Positions 48,408-58,176 of a DNA stretch of 64,000 nucleotides are shown here, in pieces (within the stretch, counting starts at the first letter, position 1; each line of letters starts with the position of its first letter). The DNA is from Panax quinquefolius (taxonomy: Eukaryota > Streptophyta > Magnoliopsida > Apiales > Araliaceae): the NCBI GenBank assembly GCA_020205615.1, contig CM035151.1, positions 17,958,322 through 18,022,321 of the forward strand, written 5' to 3'. The notes beneath the pieces were generated by a model. The model worked only from the letters and a program-made list of their open reading frames with translations, searched no databases and was not told the origin of the DNA. The position numbers and the translations under genes were made by a program.

Positions 48408-49499
48408 ATGCGCCCCAAAATTAGGTATACATCACCCATCTTGAGTCATGAGATCATGGTACATAATTCAAATACAACTTAATAATACAATTGTAGGTAT
48501 GCAATCGACAAAACATAAAGCCCATGAGTTTGAATACAAATATTGTCAACTAGAGATTATACAAACTCAAAAGGAGTCCTCATTACAATTATTATCACAC
48601 TATTTCACGAGAATAGTGAGGACTACTAATGCACCATCTAGGACCATCACTTTGTTCCCGACTAGTCCCAGACTACGTTCTCATTTCAAGAGAAGAAAGC
48701 GGTGAAAGAAAGGGTGAACTCAACTAGCCCAAAGAAGAAATATTATGACTAAGATAATGCGAGAATAATTTATCGTTAGCCTTCAACAATGTTAAAGCGA
48801 TAAAATATAATAACTATCAAGTTTAAGCTGCGGTGAACAAGCAATCCATTAAAAAGTCATGTAGAGAATGAAATCTACTATCTTTTATGATTTAAAAGGT
48901 TTTCATCACTTTTATCATTTGGGACTCGACAATAAATAATCCACATCATCGAATCACCCCTGCACTACGGCCAAGGATATTCTTTAGTATCACGACCACA
49001 ATTATCCATGCACTACGGGCCAAGAATATTTGTGTATTCATTAATGGTCATGATCATGCCAACAACTGTCCATCAATGCATTACGGGCCAATGAGGACTT
49101 TTACCATATCACTTATAACATTACGGTAATGATTACACCGAATAATCCCTGGTCATAATCATACCAAGTCCATCTATGCACTACAGGCCACAGATGACTT
49201 TCAACAAAATATAAACATGAGGATGATGACAATGATATAAAAATTCAATAAAACAAGTTCAAGAATTAATTTATCTAGAAACTGATAACGTCCAAATTGT
49301 CAACATGATCTTTGTTTTGTAGAGTAAAATTCAAGAATGCTCGGAAGAATATTTCCATGAAAGATTTGGATGAAGCTTAAATATCAAAGATATTCCACTA
49401 ATTTCATGGGTATAGAAGTCAAAGTTTTAACCAACCGAGTATAATAAAGAATGGAATAACAAAAGAAATCACCATGCATGCGATAGACCCTTGCAGGCG

Positions 49500-49745
49500 C
49501 GAGTTATTCCAATAGAATAATAAAGGATGGAACCGAATTAAGTAAACGCTTGAGCATAAGATATTTCGACGAATAATAAATTATGGAACTAGGTCCGGCG
49601 TAAACCCACGCACGGGATATTAAAAGCGAATAATAAATAATGGAACCGGTCCGGCGGCGTAAACACCACGACGGGATATTTCGATAGAATAATAAATAAT
49701 AGAACTAGGTAAAGGCGCAGCGCTTACGAAGAGATATTCGACGAG
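49500..49745. repeat. 57-bp tandem array in B3 left LTR
   Basis: About four units with ATTCGACGAATAATAAA.AATGGAAC and GGTCCGGCGTAA segments. It matches 55,765-55,935 in the right fragment. Confidence 0.8.
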
Positions 49746-49847
49746 AATAATAAAGAAGCGGAATATTAGAAGAATGTCACCATGTATAGGGTAGCCCGCG
49801 TATACAGGTTATTCCAACAGAATAATAAATAATGGAATAACAGAAGT

Positions 49848-52663
49848 TGTAAGACCCCAAATTATTAATAAATAAAATTTATTTTCCTCTATTTATTATT
49901 TTGAAATAGTAAGGTTTGATTTGATTAATGTGGATAGTTATGGGTAAAATCTTAAATATTTTAAATAATGAGTGGTGATAAAATATTCATTATTGTCGGG
50001 GAATATTCGTTTGGTCGTGGAATATTAAATCTTTGTCGGGGAATATTAAATGCGGTATGCGATCTTTTGTGGCCCCATAATGAAAGCGATTGGATGAAGA
50101 AAGCGACAAATATAAGTTGTTTATAAATAATGGCTTAGTTATTACAATTTATCTTATTGGAATACCCGTTGGTTTAAAACACACTAATCTGGCGTTGTTG
50201 AGCAAGTAGCACACGGTATTGCACCAATTATTGATTCTTACGTAAGAAGACACTACTCGATAATTATTACAAAGTAATTCTTATTCGATATTTCATTTTA
50301 TTGATTCAATAATTCTTTGTATTGATATTTTATATTCTTGTTGTTTTGATAAATTGTCATTACATAGTATTTTCCATTATCTTGAGACAATAATTCATAT
50401 TATCTGAATAATATTATTAGAAAATATTATTGGCAATGTCTAGAAAGTTACATCTAAGGAGAGGTTTGGTCACCTAATTGCTTGGCAAGATGAGGAGAAA
50501 TTCTTATTGGAAAGCCCCTCTTTCTTAGGAGCGGCACGGTTGCGATCTTGTGATTCTGTAATATTATTTGTGAATAATTAATTATTGATTTATATGATGA
50601 GGAAAATATTGATTTTATGTGGATATAGATGGAGAAAATTTTTAATGTGACAATTGTTGAAAATTAATATTTTATCTTTTACGATAAAATAATTCATTTA
50701 AATATATTATTTTAATAATATATTAGCGTGATATATTTTATAATGAATGTGGGATATATGAGTATATGAGGAGGAAGAGTATTTTGTGACATTAAATGAT
50801 TAACACATGTTTTGTGTGTCGGTGGACCCCATTTCTTGGTCGAAATTTGATTATAGCTTGTAAAATCGCCTGTTTGTGGATTTTGGTTAATTTACATTTG
50901 GAATTTGGAAAAACTTCCTTACGCAAAGTTGTAGATAATGGAATTTCCTATAAAAAGTCCGTGATTGAATTTTTACGATAAAGGGCTATTTATTATGAAT
51001 TATTTAAGTTAGAAGCTCTGAAATAATTGATTTTTGGAAGTTTTAATTATGTTTTTTAAGAAAAACGTTTTTATATGTTGTAGGCATATTTAACATGTGC
51101 ATGGTGGCTGAATTCAGATTCAAGATGTGGGCGTATGAATTTTGTTTATATATAATATTATTATATTCAATTTTACGCTTTTTGGTGTTAAGCGATTTCT
51201 ATAAATAGGGTCTTGGGTTAGAATTGAAAATCATACCGAAGCTGAAGTTTTTCTCTCTATATTATCGGCGTATTCTTGTGAGTATTTTGAGTATACTTTG
51301 AGTATTGCTATACGGTGCAAGTTCAAGTCATAGCCTTTATATTCGATTGTTTGACCGAAATCTTTATTTTATTGAAGTCTTGACTTTCGAGGTAAGGATG
51401 TTATTTTCTTCTCAAATGATATTATTTCTTCAATATCATTATCTTTGAAATATTGGTTGGAACTTTTATCAAATTTGGAACTTTTTCATATGGGGTTCTT
51501 ATTCACGAGTTCTTATTCATGAATTACTATTCACGAGTAACTATTCACGAAACCTTATTAAGCATGAAAGCGTGAAGATGTTTTTTATGAAATTTCTATC
51601 TTTTGGTGTGAATTCTTATTCACGTATACGGCCTTTATTCACATATCTGACCAGACTATTCACGAATACTGCACTTTATTCATAGAAAAATGAAATTTCT
51701 TCTTTTTCGTCCAAAATATCTATTATAGATACTAGCTTTGATTGTATCCATGTTTTGATCATTCTTGAATTTTACTTGATATGATTATTTATGAAGTATT
51801 TTTGAACTCGGATTGTTTAAAAGTACGAATCCATAATACTTGTTCTTTTGTTTCACTTTGGATTCGTTTTCTTTGAAATATTTTCATCATCCTCGATCCT
51901 AAATGATGATATTCTTGAATATCTTTTTGGCTGTAGTGCAAAGATGAATGATTTCTTGATGAATATCTTAGGCCCATAGTGCAAAGATGAGCGGTGTTGA
52001 GATGAACATGGCCGATCGATGAATATCTTTTGGCCGTAGTGCAAAGATGAGCAGTGTTGAGATGAACATGATGGTGATGAATATCTTTGGCTGTAGTGCA
52101 AAGATGAATATTTGATTCGAGATATATATTGATTGATGTTCTGAGGATAAAATATCGACGACGAACTTTTAAATTCATATATAGAAGATAGTAGTTTGCA
52201 TTCTCTACTTAACTCTTCTAATGAATTGTTGTTTCCGCTCGATTATTGATTTAAAAGCGGTTGTCAATTGTATTTTATTAGATTTTTCCTGTTGAAGACT
52301 AACGATAATTTGTTGTATATTATCTTAGTCATAATATTATTTTCTTGGGCTAGTTGAGCTCACCCTTTTCCTTGTTGTTCCATTTTTCTTCCCGGGAGGC
52401 GAGAATGTAGCGAGTACTAGTCGGGGTATGGAATGAAGGTTCTAGAGAGATTTGTTTAGTAGTCCTCACCATTTTTGTAAAATAATGTATCAATAATTAT
52501 GATGGGGATTTATTTGCGTGTGGATATTGTCTAGATGGCAATATATGTATTTAAACTCAAAGTTTATATGTTGTAATAATAAAGTTGTAGTTATTTCTGT
52601 ACCATGTATTTGGCGACTTCGAGAATGGGTTGGATGGAATGGACCTATTTTGGGGGCGTCACA
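49848..52663 (+). repeat. Solo LTR F (A/D family) with perfect duplication
   Basis: 2,816 bp, TGTAAGACCCC...GGGGGCGTCACA, flanked by GAAGT at 49,843-49,847 and 52,664-52,668. No PBS or polypurine tract adjoins it, and the B3 LTR resumes on each side. It is therefore the product of LTR-LTR recombination after insertion. It is in the opposite orientation to B3. Confidence 0.93.
51199..51208 (+). promoter_or_regulatory. TATA box of solo LTR F
   Basis: CTATAAATAG on the plus strand. The promoter is intact in a solo LTR and points rightwards. Confidence 0.7.
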
Positions 52664-53123
52664 GAAGTTCTCTTCATGAGTACAACAAATAACATCCATT
52701 ACCGTAAAAGAAACTGAATATAAGAGTAGGGAAGTAGCAGAATACTTTTCTATAGGTTCTCTTGTAATTCTCTCTATAGAGTTTCAGTGAATTCGTAAGA
52801 AATAATGAAGGAATGAACTTCTAGTTATAGGAAAATGGAATGAATAGTAACTAATTCATGAGCGGTCAGATTGATTTTTACTATTAAGCGGACGGTCCAT
52901 ATTGGTTTACTATTAAAACTTAAAACAACGGTCCATCTTGATTTACTATTAAAACTTTAAACCAAGTGATCCGTATTGATTTACTATTATAACTCCACCA
53001 AATGTCCATATTGACTTCTTATTATATCTTCAACCAACGGTTTGAAAAATTAGCACATCTTCTCATGGAATAATATTGTACCCAAATACAGAATGCACAA
53101 TACTAGAGTGAATAATAAGCAGG

Positions 53124-53233
53124 GTGAATAGTAACTCGTGAATAGTAACTCATGAATAGTAACTCGTGAATAGTAACTCATGAATAGTAACTCGTGAATA
53201 GTAACTTATGAATAGTAACTCGTGAATAGTACT
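53124..53233. repeat. 14-bp GTGAATAGTAACTC array in B3 LTR
   Basis: Eight units, alternating GTGAATAGTAACTC and ATGAATAGTAACTC. The right fragment has only about four (56,475-56,545). Confidence 0.88.
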
Positions 53234-54016
53234 CAAAACTTACGAAAAGTGTTAGAATACCCGATTGAACAATATATCCTTGGGACATCAATTAAACTAA
53301 CACAAATAAGTCCAACACAATGGAACTATAAAATTCATCTTTAATCAACACAAACTTATTCATTATTAATATTATAATTCACAATATTTAACAACCAGGT
53401 CGTTCCAGGAAAGAGGGGCTTTCAGATAAGGATTTCTCCGTATTGGCCGCATGATTAGGTGACCAAACCTCTCCTTGTGAACTTCTAGACATTGTCAATA
53501 TTGCAAATAATAATATGAATAACTTTTGCCAAGTCTCAATTATTGATTTAATAATATATCATATAATGCAGATGATCTTTGTAACAATAATTGAATCAAT
53601 AATATGAAATATGATGCATCAATTCTTCGTAGTAATAATTGAGTATAGTGAGTGACTTCTCACGTAAGCATCAATAATCAATCTGAGTAGTAACTCTTTG
53701 TGCAACTCTGGCGTACTCTTTGTACTTTTACTAAGGGTAGTTCAACGGTTTTAACGGTAATACCTCGTAGATTATTTTCATAAATTATTTTTGTCATTTT
53801 CTCAATCCGATAATAATTTCGTTGTGGGGTCCACCAATGATTGTGCCGTTGTACGAATATTCTCCGACCAATCGAATATTATATAACAACTTGCATACTT
53901 TGCAAAATTTATAAATATTACCCACAACTATAACATTATATCAAAATCAATAACATAATATTCAAAAATATAATTTGAGAAAATTATTCTTTATTCATAA
54001 AAGTTGGGGTCTTACA

Positions 54017-55343
54017 ACCTCCCCTTCTTATGAAATTTCATCCTCGAAATCAGGGTACATACTTGGTATGTCGAAGAGATGAGGATACCTTGACTTCATC
54101 TCAGATTCTAACTCCCAAGTCATTTCCTCCACATCGTGGTTTCTCCACAAAACTTTGACTTGAGGTATAACCTTGGAGCGTAGAACATGATCCTTCTTAT
54201 CCAAGATTTTAATAGGTAACTCTTCATCACGTTAAATCTTCCTCTATCTAAATGCGGTTCTAACTCGATAATGTGGTTCGGGTCTTTCACATTTTTACGT
54301 AACATGGATATGTGAAAAATGTTATGAAAGGCGAGACATACTTAGCGGTAAAGCGTAGTCTATAAGCCGCGATTCCCACTCGCTTAAGAATTAAAATGGG
54401 CCAATGAGCCGAGGATTGAGCTTTCCTCTCTTTCCAAATCTCGTAACTCCTTTCCATGGAGCAACACGTAACAACACATGATCTCCAATATCGAATTCTA
54501 CGTCCTTTCGATGAAGATCAGTATAACTCTTTTGTCGATCTTGTGAAGTTTTTATACGTTGTCGGATCGTTTGAATCTTTTCTGTAGTCATACGTACCAA
54601 CTTTGGTCCCAACAACAATGCTTCACCCACCACATCCCAACATACTAGAGAACGACATTTTCTTCCATACAATGCCTCAAATGGAGCCATGCCAATACTT
54701 GCATGATAACTGTTGTTGTAGGAAAACTCCACCAATGGTAAGAATTTGTCCCAACTTCCCTTGAAGTCAAGGATCTGAGTCTTAATAGATCTTCAAGAGT
54801 TTGAATAGTCCTCTCGATTGTCAGGTCCGTCGATCGAGGATGATATCTGCCGAGCTAAATCGTAAGTCTGTGCCCATAGCTTTTTGCAAACTAATCCAAA
54901 ATCGTGAAGTGAATCTTGGGTCTCAATCGAAACTATAGATCTGCGGCATACCATGCGATCTTATAATCTCGTTTATATACACATCTGAAGCAAGGCGTTC
55001 AAGTGTATAAGTTTTTCGTATTGGCAAGAAATGAGCAGACTTGGTAAATCTATCAACAATGACCCAAATCGCATCTATGCCTTGAGAAACCTTAGGAAGA
55101 CCAGTAACGAAATCCATGGTAATGTGCTCCCACTTCTATTCTGGAATTTCAAGTGGTTGCAATGGACCTTTTGGTACTTGATGCTCCGCCTTGACCCGTT
55201 GACAAGTTAAACTCCGCTATATCTCTCTTCATATTGCTCCACCAAAATGTATGTCGAAGATCGTGATACATTTTGGTACTCCCAGGATGGATTACAAACG
55301 GTGTGTTGTGTGTCTCCATCATGATTTTATACTTTAAATGCAC
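54017..55343 (-). pseudogene. B3 integrase and chromodomain
   Basis: Minus-strand pieces in order: zinc-binding domain (YHDLRHTFWWSNMKRDIAEF, 55,343-55,149), core with FVTGLPKVSQGIDAIWVIVD (55,117-54,923), then FSYNNSYHASIGMAPFEALY and the GPF/Y module ending GKRGKLNPRLIGPF (54,735-54,391). A chromodomain-type region follows (VKDPNHIIELEPHLDRGRF, 54,305-54,120). The first Asp of the triad is visible in WVIVDRFTKS; the second and the Glu lie in the broken part near 54,780-54,920. The upstream RT side is missing because the sequence jumps into LTR at 55,344. Confidence 0.82.
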
Positions 55344-57054
55344 TACAGGCCAATGAGGACTTTTACCACATCACTTATAACATTACGGTAATGATTACAC
55401 CGAATAATCCCTGGTCACAATCATACCAAGTCCATCTATGCACTACAGGCCATAGATGACTTTCAACAAAATATAAACATGAGGATGATGACAATGATAT
55501 AAAAATTCAATAAAACAAGTTCAAGAATTAATTTATCTAGAAACTGATAACGTCCAAATTGTCAACATGATACTGTTTTGTAGAGTAAAATTCAAGAATG
55601 CTCAGAAGAATATTTCCATGAAAAGATACTGGATGAAGTGCTAATATCAAAGATATTCCACTAATTTCATGGGTATAGAAGTCAAAGTTTTAACCAACTG
55701 TGTATAATAAAGAATGGAATAACAAAAGAAATCACCGTAAATGCGATAGAATCGCACGCAGACGAGTTATTCCGTGAGAATAATAAAGGATGGAACCTTC
55801 AGTCCGGCGTAAGAACGCGAACATGGATATTCGACATAATGGAACCCGGTCCGGCGTAAGCGCTTGCACGAGGATATTTCGACGAATAATAAATAATGGA
55901 ACCCGGTCCACAGAAGCGCTGACGACGAGGATATTAAACGGATGTAATAATAAAGAGCGGAATATTAGAAGAATGTCACCATGTATAGGGTAGCAGCGTA
56001 TCTGAGTTATTCAGCGAATAATAAATAATGGAATAATGAAGTTCTTTTCATGAGTACAACAAATAACATCCCTTACAAGTAAAAGAAAGCTGAATATAAG
56101 AGTAGGAAGTAGCATAATACTTTTCTATAGGTTCTCTTGTAATTCTCTCTATAGTTTTAGTGAATTAAGTAAAAAATAATGAAGGAATGAGCTTATTTAT
56201 AGGAAAATGGAATGAATAGTAACTAATTTATGAGCGGTCGGTGATTTACTATTAAGCGGACGGTCCATATTGGTTTACTATTAAAACATAAAACAACGGT
56301 CCATCTTGATTTACTATTAAAACTTTAAACCAATGATCCATATTGATTTACTATTATAACTCCACCGGTGGTCCATATTGACTTACTATTATATCTTCGA
56401 CCAACGGTCTGAAAAATTAGCACATTTCCTCATGGAATAATATTGTACCCAAATACCCGAATGCACAATACTAGAGTGAATAGTAACTCGTGAATAATAA
56501 CTTGTGAATAGTAACTCATGAATAGTAACTCGTGAATAGTACTCTAACACAAAAAGTGTCCCGAATACCCAATTGAACAATATATCCTCCAGACATCAAT
56601 TATACTAACACAAATAAGTCCAACACAATGGAATTATAAAATTCATCTTTAATCAACACGAACTTATTCATTATTAATATTATAATTCACAATATTTAAC
56701 AATCAGGTTGTTCCCAAGAAAGAGGGGGCTTTTCGATAAGGATTTCTCCTTATTGACGCGCAATTAGGTGACCAAACCTCTCATTGACAGAACTTCTAGA
56801 CATTATCAATATTGCAAATAATAATATGAATAACTGTGTCGTCTCAATTATTGATTTAATAATATATCATATAATGCGAGATGATCTTTTGTAACAATAA
56901 TTGAATCAATAATATGAGAAATATGATCACGTGATTCTTTGTAGCAATAATTGAGTATATTTGAGTGACTTCTCACGTAAGCATCAATAATCAATCTGGT
57001 GTGATCTTTGTCTGACTACACGCGTCTTCTTTATTACTTTTACTATCTAGGGTA
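55344..57054 (-). repeat. B3 5' LTR fragment (right)
   Basis: Collinear with the left LTR from about 49,075 onwards (CCAATGAGGACTTTTACCA). Its PBS-proximal ~670 bp is gone and its other end is cut by H at 57,055 (TACTATCTAGGGTA). Confidence 0.82.
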
Positions 57055-57515
57055 TGTGGCGACCCCAAAATAGGTCCATACCATCCAACCTATTCTGAGT
57101 CGCCAAATATATGGTACAGAAAATAACTACAACTTTATTACAATAATTGTCGTACAAAATACAACAACACATATGCTGTGAGTTTAGATATAAATATATA
57201 CCAAATGTGACACATGTCCCAACCGTGGACATCACCTCACAGTGACACCTATCATCTTGCCACCGAAAGACGGCGTCCCCTACGGAGAGTCTGGCTTCGG
57301 TGCATCCTCCATCAACAGGAAGTCACTAGCGAGAGGCTCGGGGCTCTTTACTTATAGCTCTGATACCAATTGTGACTCTAGACACCAACTTGTGTATTTT
57401 GAAAAAAATTCATATATCACCCTTAACTTTAACCTTTTATCAATTTAACCATTTACTGAATAGTTATTATAAGAAAAATTGAATACTTTTATTTCATAAA
57501 ATTTGGGGTCTTACA
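57055..57515 (-). repeat. H 3' LTR (left), chimeric
   Basis: TGTGGCGACCCC...GGGGTCTTACA. The first ~165 bp resembles the end of A/D LTRs. The middle (57,215-57,376) is the PBS-leader cassette. The last 145 bp (57,371-57,515) is itself bounded TGTGAC...TTACA. It is as if two LTRs had been fused through a leader. Confidence 0.75.
57215..57376 (-). repeat. PBS-leader cassette, copy in H left LTR
   Basis: CGTGGACATCACCTCACAG...GGCGTCCCCTACGGAGAGTC...AGCTCTGATACCAATTGTGAC. This is the best-preserved cassette, with an intact PBS sequence. Confidence 0.85.
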
Positions 57516-57848
57516 ATCTCCCCTCCTTATGAAATTTCGTCCCTGAAATTTACGTACCTAGTATTTTGAAAATAGGAGAATACCTTGCCTTCATTTCAGA
57601 TTTTATCTCCTGGGTCATCATGATTTCTCCACTGCTCATATCCTGTATTTTAGATATCATTCTAGAATACAGCTTCAAAACAAGGGTTAATTGAACAAAT
57701 TAACATATCACATAATATCCCGATATTATGAGTGACCAACAAATAAGCTTAGGTAGGACACACTAGCGAAGAATTTACTCATCTCTCCCCTTCTAGTTAT
57801 ATTCCCCGATCTCCGTCAGAGACCATATCCCTAAGCTCTGATAGCAAC
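57516..57848 (-). other. H interior: polypurine tract, chromodomain-tail stub, leader, PBS
   Basis: 57,516-57,560 is the reverse of AAATTTC...GACGAAATTTCATAAGG plus a purine tract. 57,570-57,640 retains a trace of the pol C-terminus. 57,675-57,834 is a standard leader, and the PBS is at 57,835-57,846. Confidence 0.75.
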
Positions 57849-58176
57849 TGTGACGACCCCAAAATAGGTCCATACCATCCAACCTATTCTGAGTCTCCAA
57901 ATACATGGTACAGAAAACAACTACAACTTTATTATAATAATTATCGTAAAAAATACAACAACACAAATGCTGTGAGTTTGGATACAAATATATACCAAAT
58001 GTGACATATGTCCCAACCGTGGACAGCACCTCACAGTGACACCTATCATCTTACCACCGAAAGACGGCGTCCCCTACGGAGAGTCTGGCTTCGGTGCATC
58101 CTCCATCAACAGGAAGTCACCAGCGAGAGGCTCGGGGCTCTTTACTTATAGCTCTGATACCAATTGTGACTCTAGA
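57849..58176 (-). repeat. H 5' LTR (right), interrupted by A3
   Basis: TGTGACGACCCC..., about 95% like the left copy by eye. It stops at CTCTAGA where A3 begins; the remaining ~130 bp would lie beyond the window. Confidence 0.75.
58010..58168 (-). repeat. PBS-leader cassette, copy in H right LTR
   Basis: Near-identical to 57,215-57,376. Confidence 0.85.

Larger units (their letters stand above)
46171..48408 (+). mobile_element. Second gypsy family (E): two LTR starts, 3' internal ends and a plastid-DNA insert
   Basis: LTR starts TGTAATACCCGG lie at 46,171 and 47,658 and share about 115 bp (to GTCAAATTGTATTAAATTT) before diverging. Two 3' internal ends with polypurine tracts are seen: GAATTTCGAGGACGGAATT...AAGGGG at 47,283-47,316 before an LTR-like TTAATAACCC, and GATTTCGGGGACGGAATCC...AAGGGG at 47,620-47,652 before the second TGTAATACCC. 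No coding domain remains. It is a scrambled set of at least two related copies, first inserted into the copia gag. Confidence 0.65.
47658..48408 (+). repeat. Partial LTR of family E with microsatellites
   Basis: Begins TGTAATACCCGG after a purine tract. Its far end is not recognised. It contains (TA)n at 48,041-48,073 and (TG)7(TA)22 at 48,347-48,404. B3 inserted at the end of the latter. Confidence 0.6.
48409..54016 (-). repeat. B3 3' LTR (left), interrupted by F
   Basis: Parts 48,409-49,847 and 52,669-54,016 join to an LTR of about 2.8 kb, TGCGCCCCAAAATTAGG...GGGGTCTTACA. Its first half resembles B1/B2. Its second half carries 14-bp arrays typical of A LTRs, so the LTR is a mosaic. The reverse polypurine tract follows at 54,017-54,029. 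Confidence 0.85.
48409..57054 (-). mobile_element. Element B3: B-type element with internal deletion, hosting solo LTR F
   Basis: The left LTR is 48,409-54,016 (2.8 kb of its own, split by F). The interior 54,017-55,343 holds only chromodomain and integrase. A right LTR fragment spans 55,344-57,054. PBS, gag, protease, RT, RNaseH and the first ~670 bp of the right LTR are missing. The fragment ends where element H inserted. B3 shows that B-like LTRs once flanked an integrase-bearing, possibly autonomous, element. Confidence 0.82.
57055..58176 (-). mobile_element. Element H: miniature LTR element (TRIM-like) with PBS cassette inside its LTR
   Basis: A 461-bp LTR (57,055-57,515), a 333-bp interior (57,516-57,848), and a second LTR (57,849-58,176) cut by A3 after 328 bp. 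Both LTR copies carry the same cassette with a complete PBS-like sequence (57,357-57,368 and 58,151-58,162). The interior keeps only a polypurine tract, a short chromodomain-tail remnant, a leader and a PBS (TGCTATCAGAGC, one mismatch). It would depend entirely on other elements for movement. Left flank is GGGTA. Confidence 0.75.

Noticed and set aside
51789..52178. 129-residue open frame on the minus strand
   Set aside because: It lies entirely in the solo LTR F and is made of the degenerate CATCTTTGCACTAC...CCAAAGATA repeats; similar chance frames occur in the other A/D LTRs (2,811; 10,353; 18,854; 41,106).
53124..53233. Possible CRISPR-like regular repeat
   Set aside because: Units are 14 bp and directly adjacent with no unique spacers; the context is a plant LTR.
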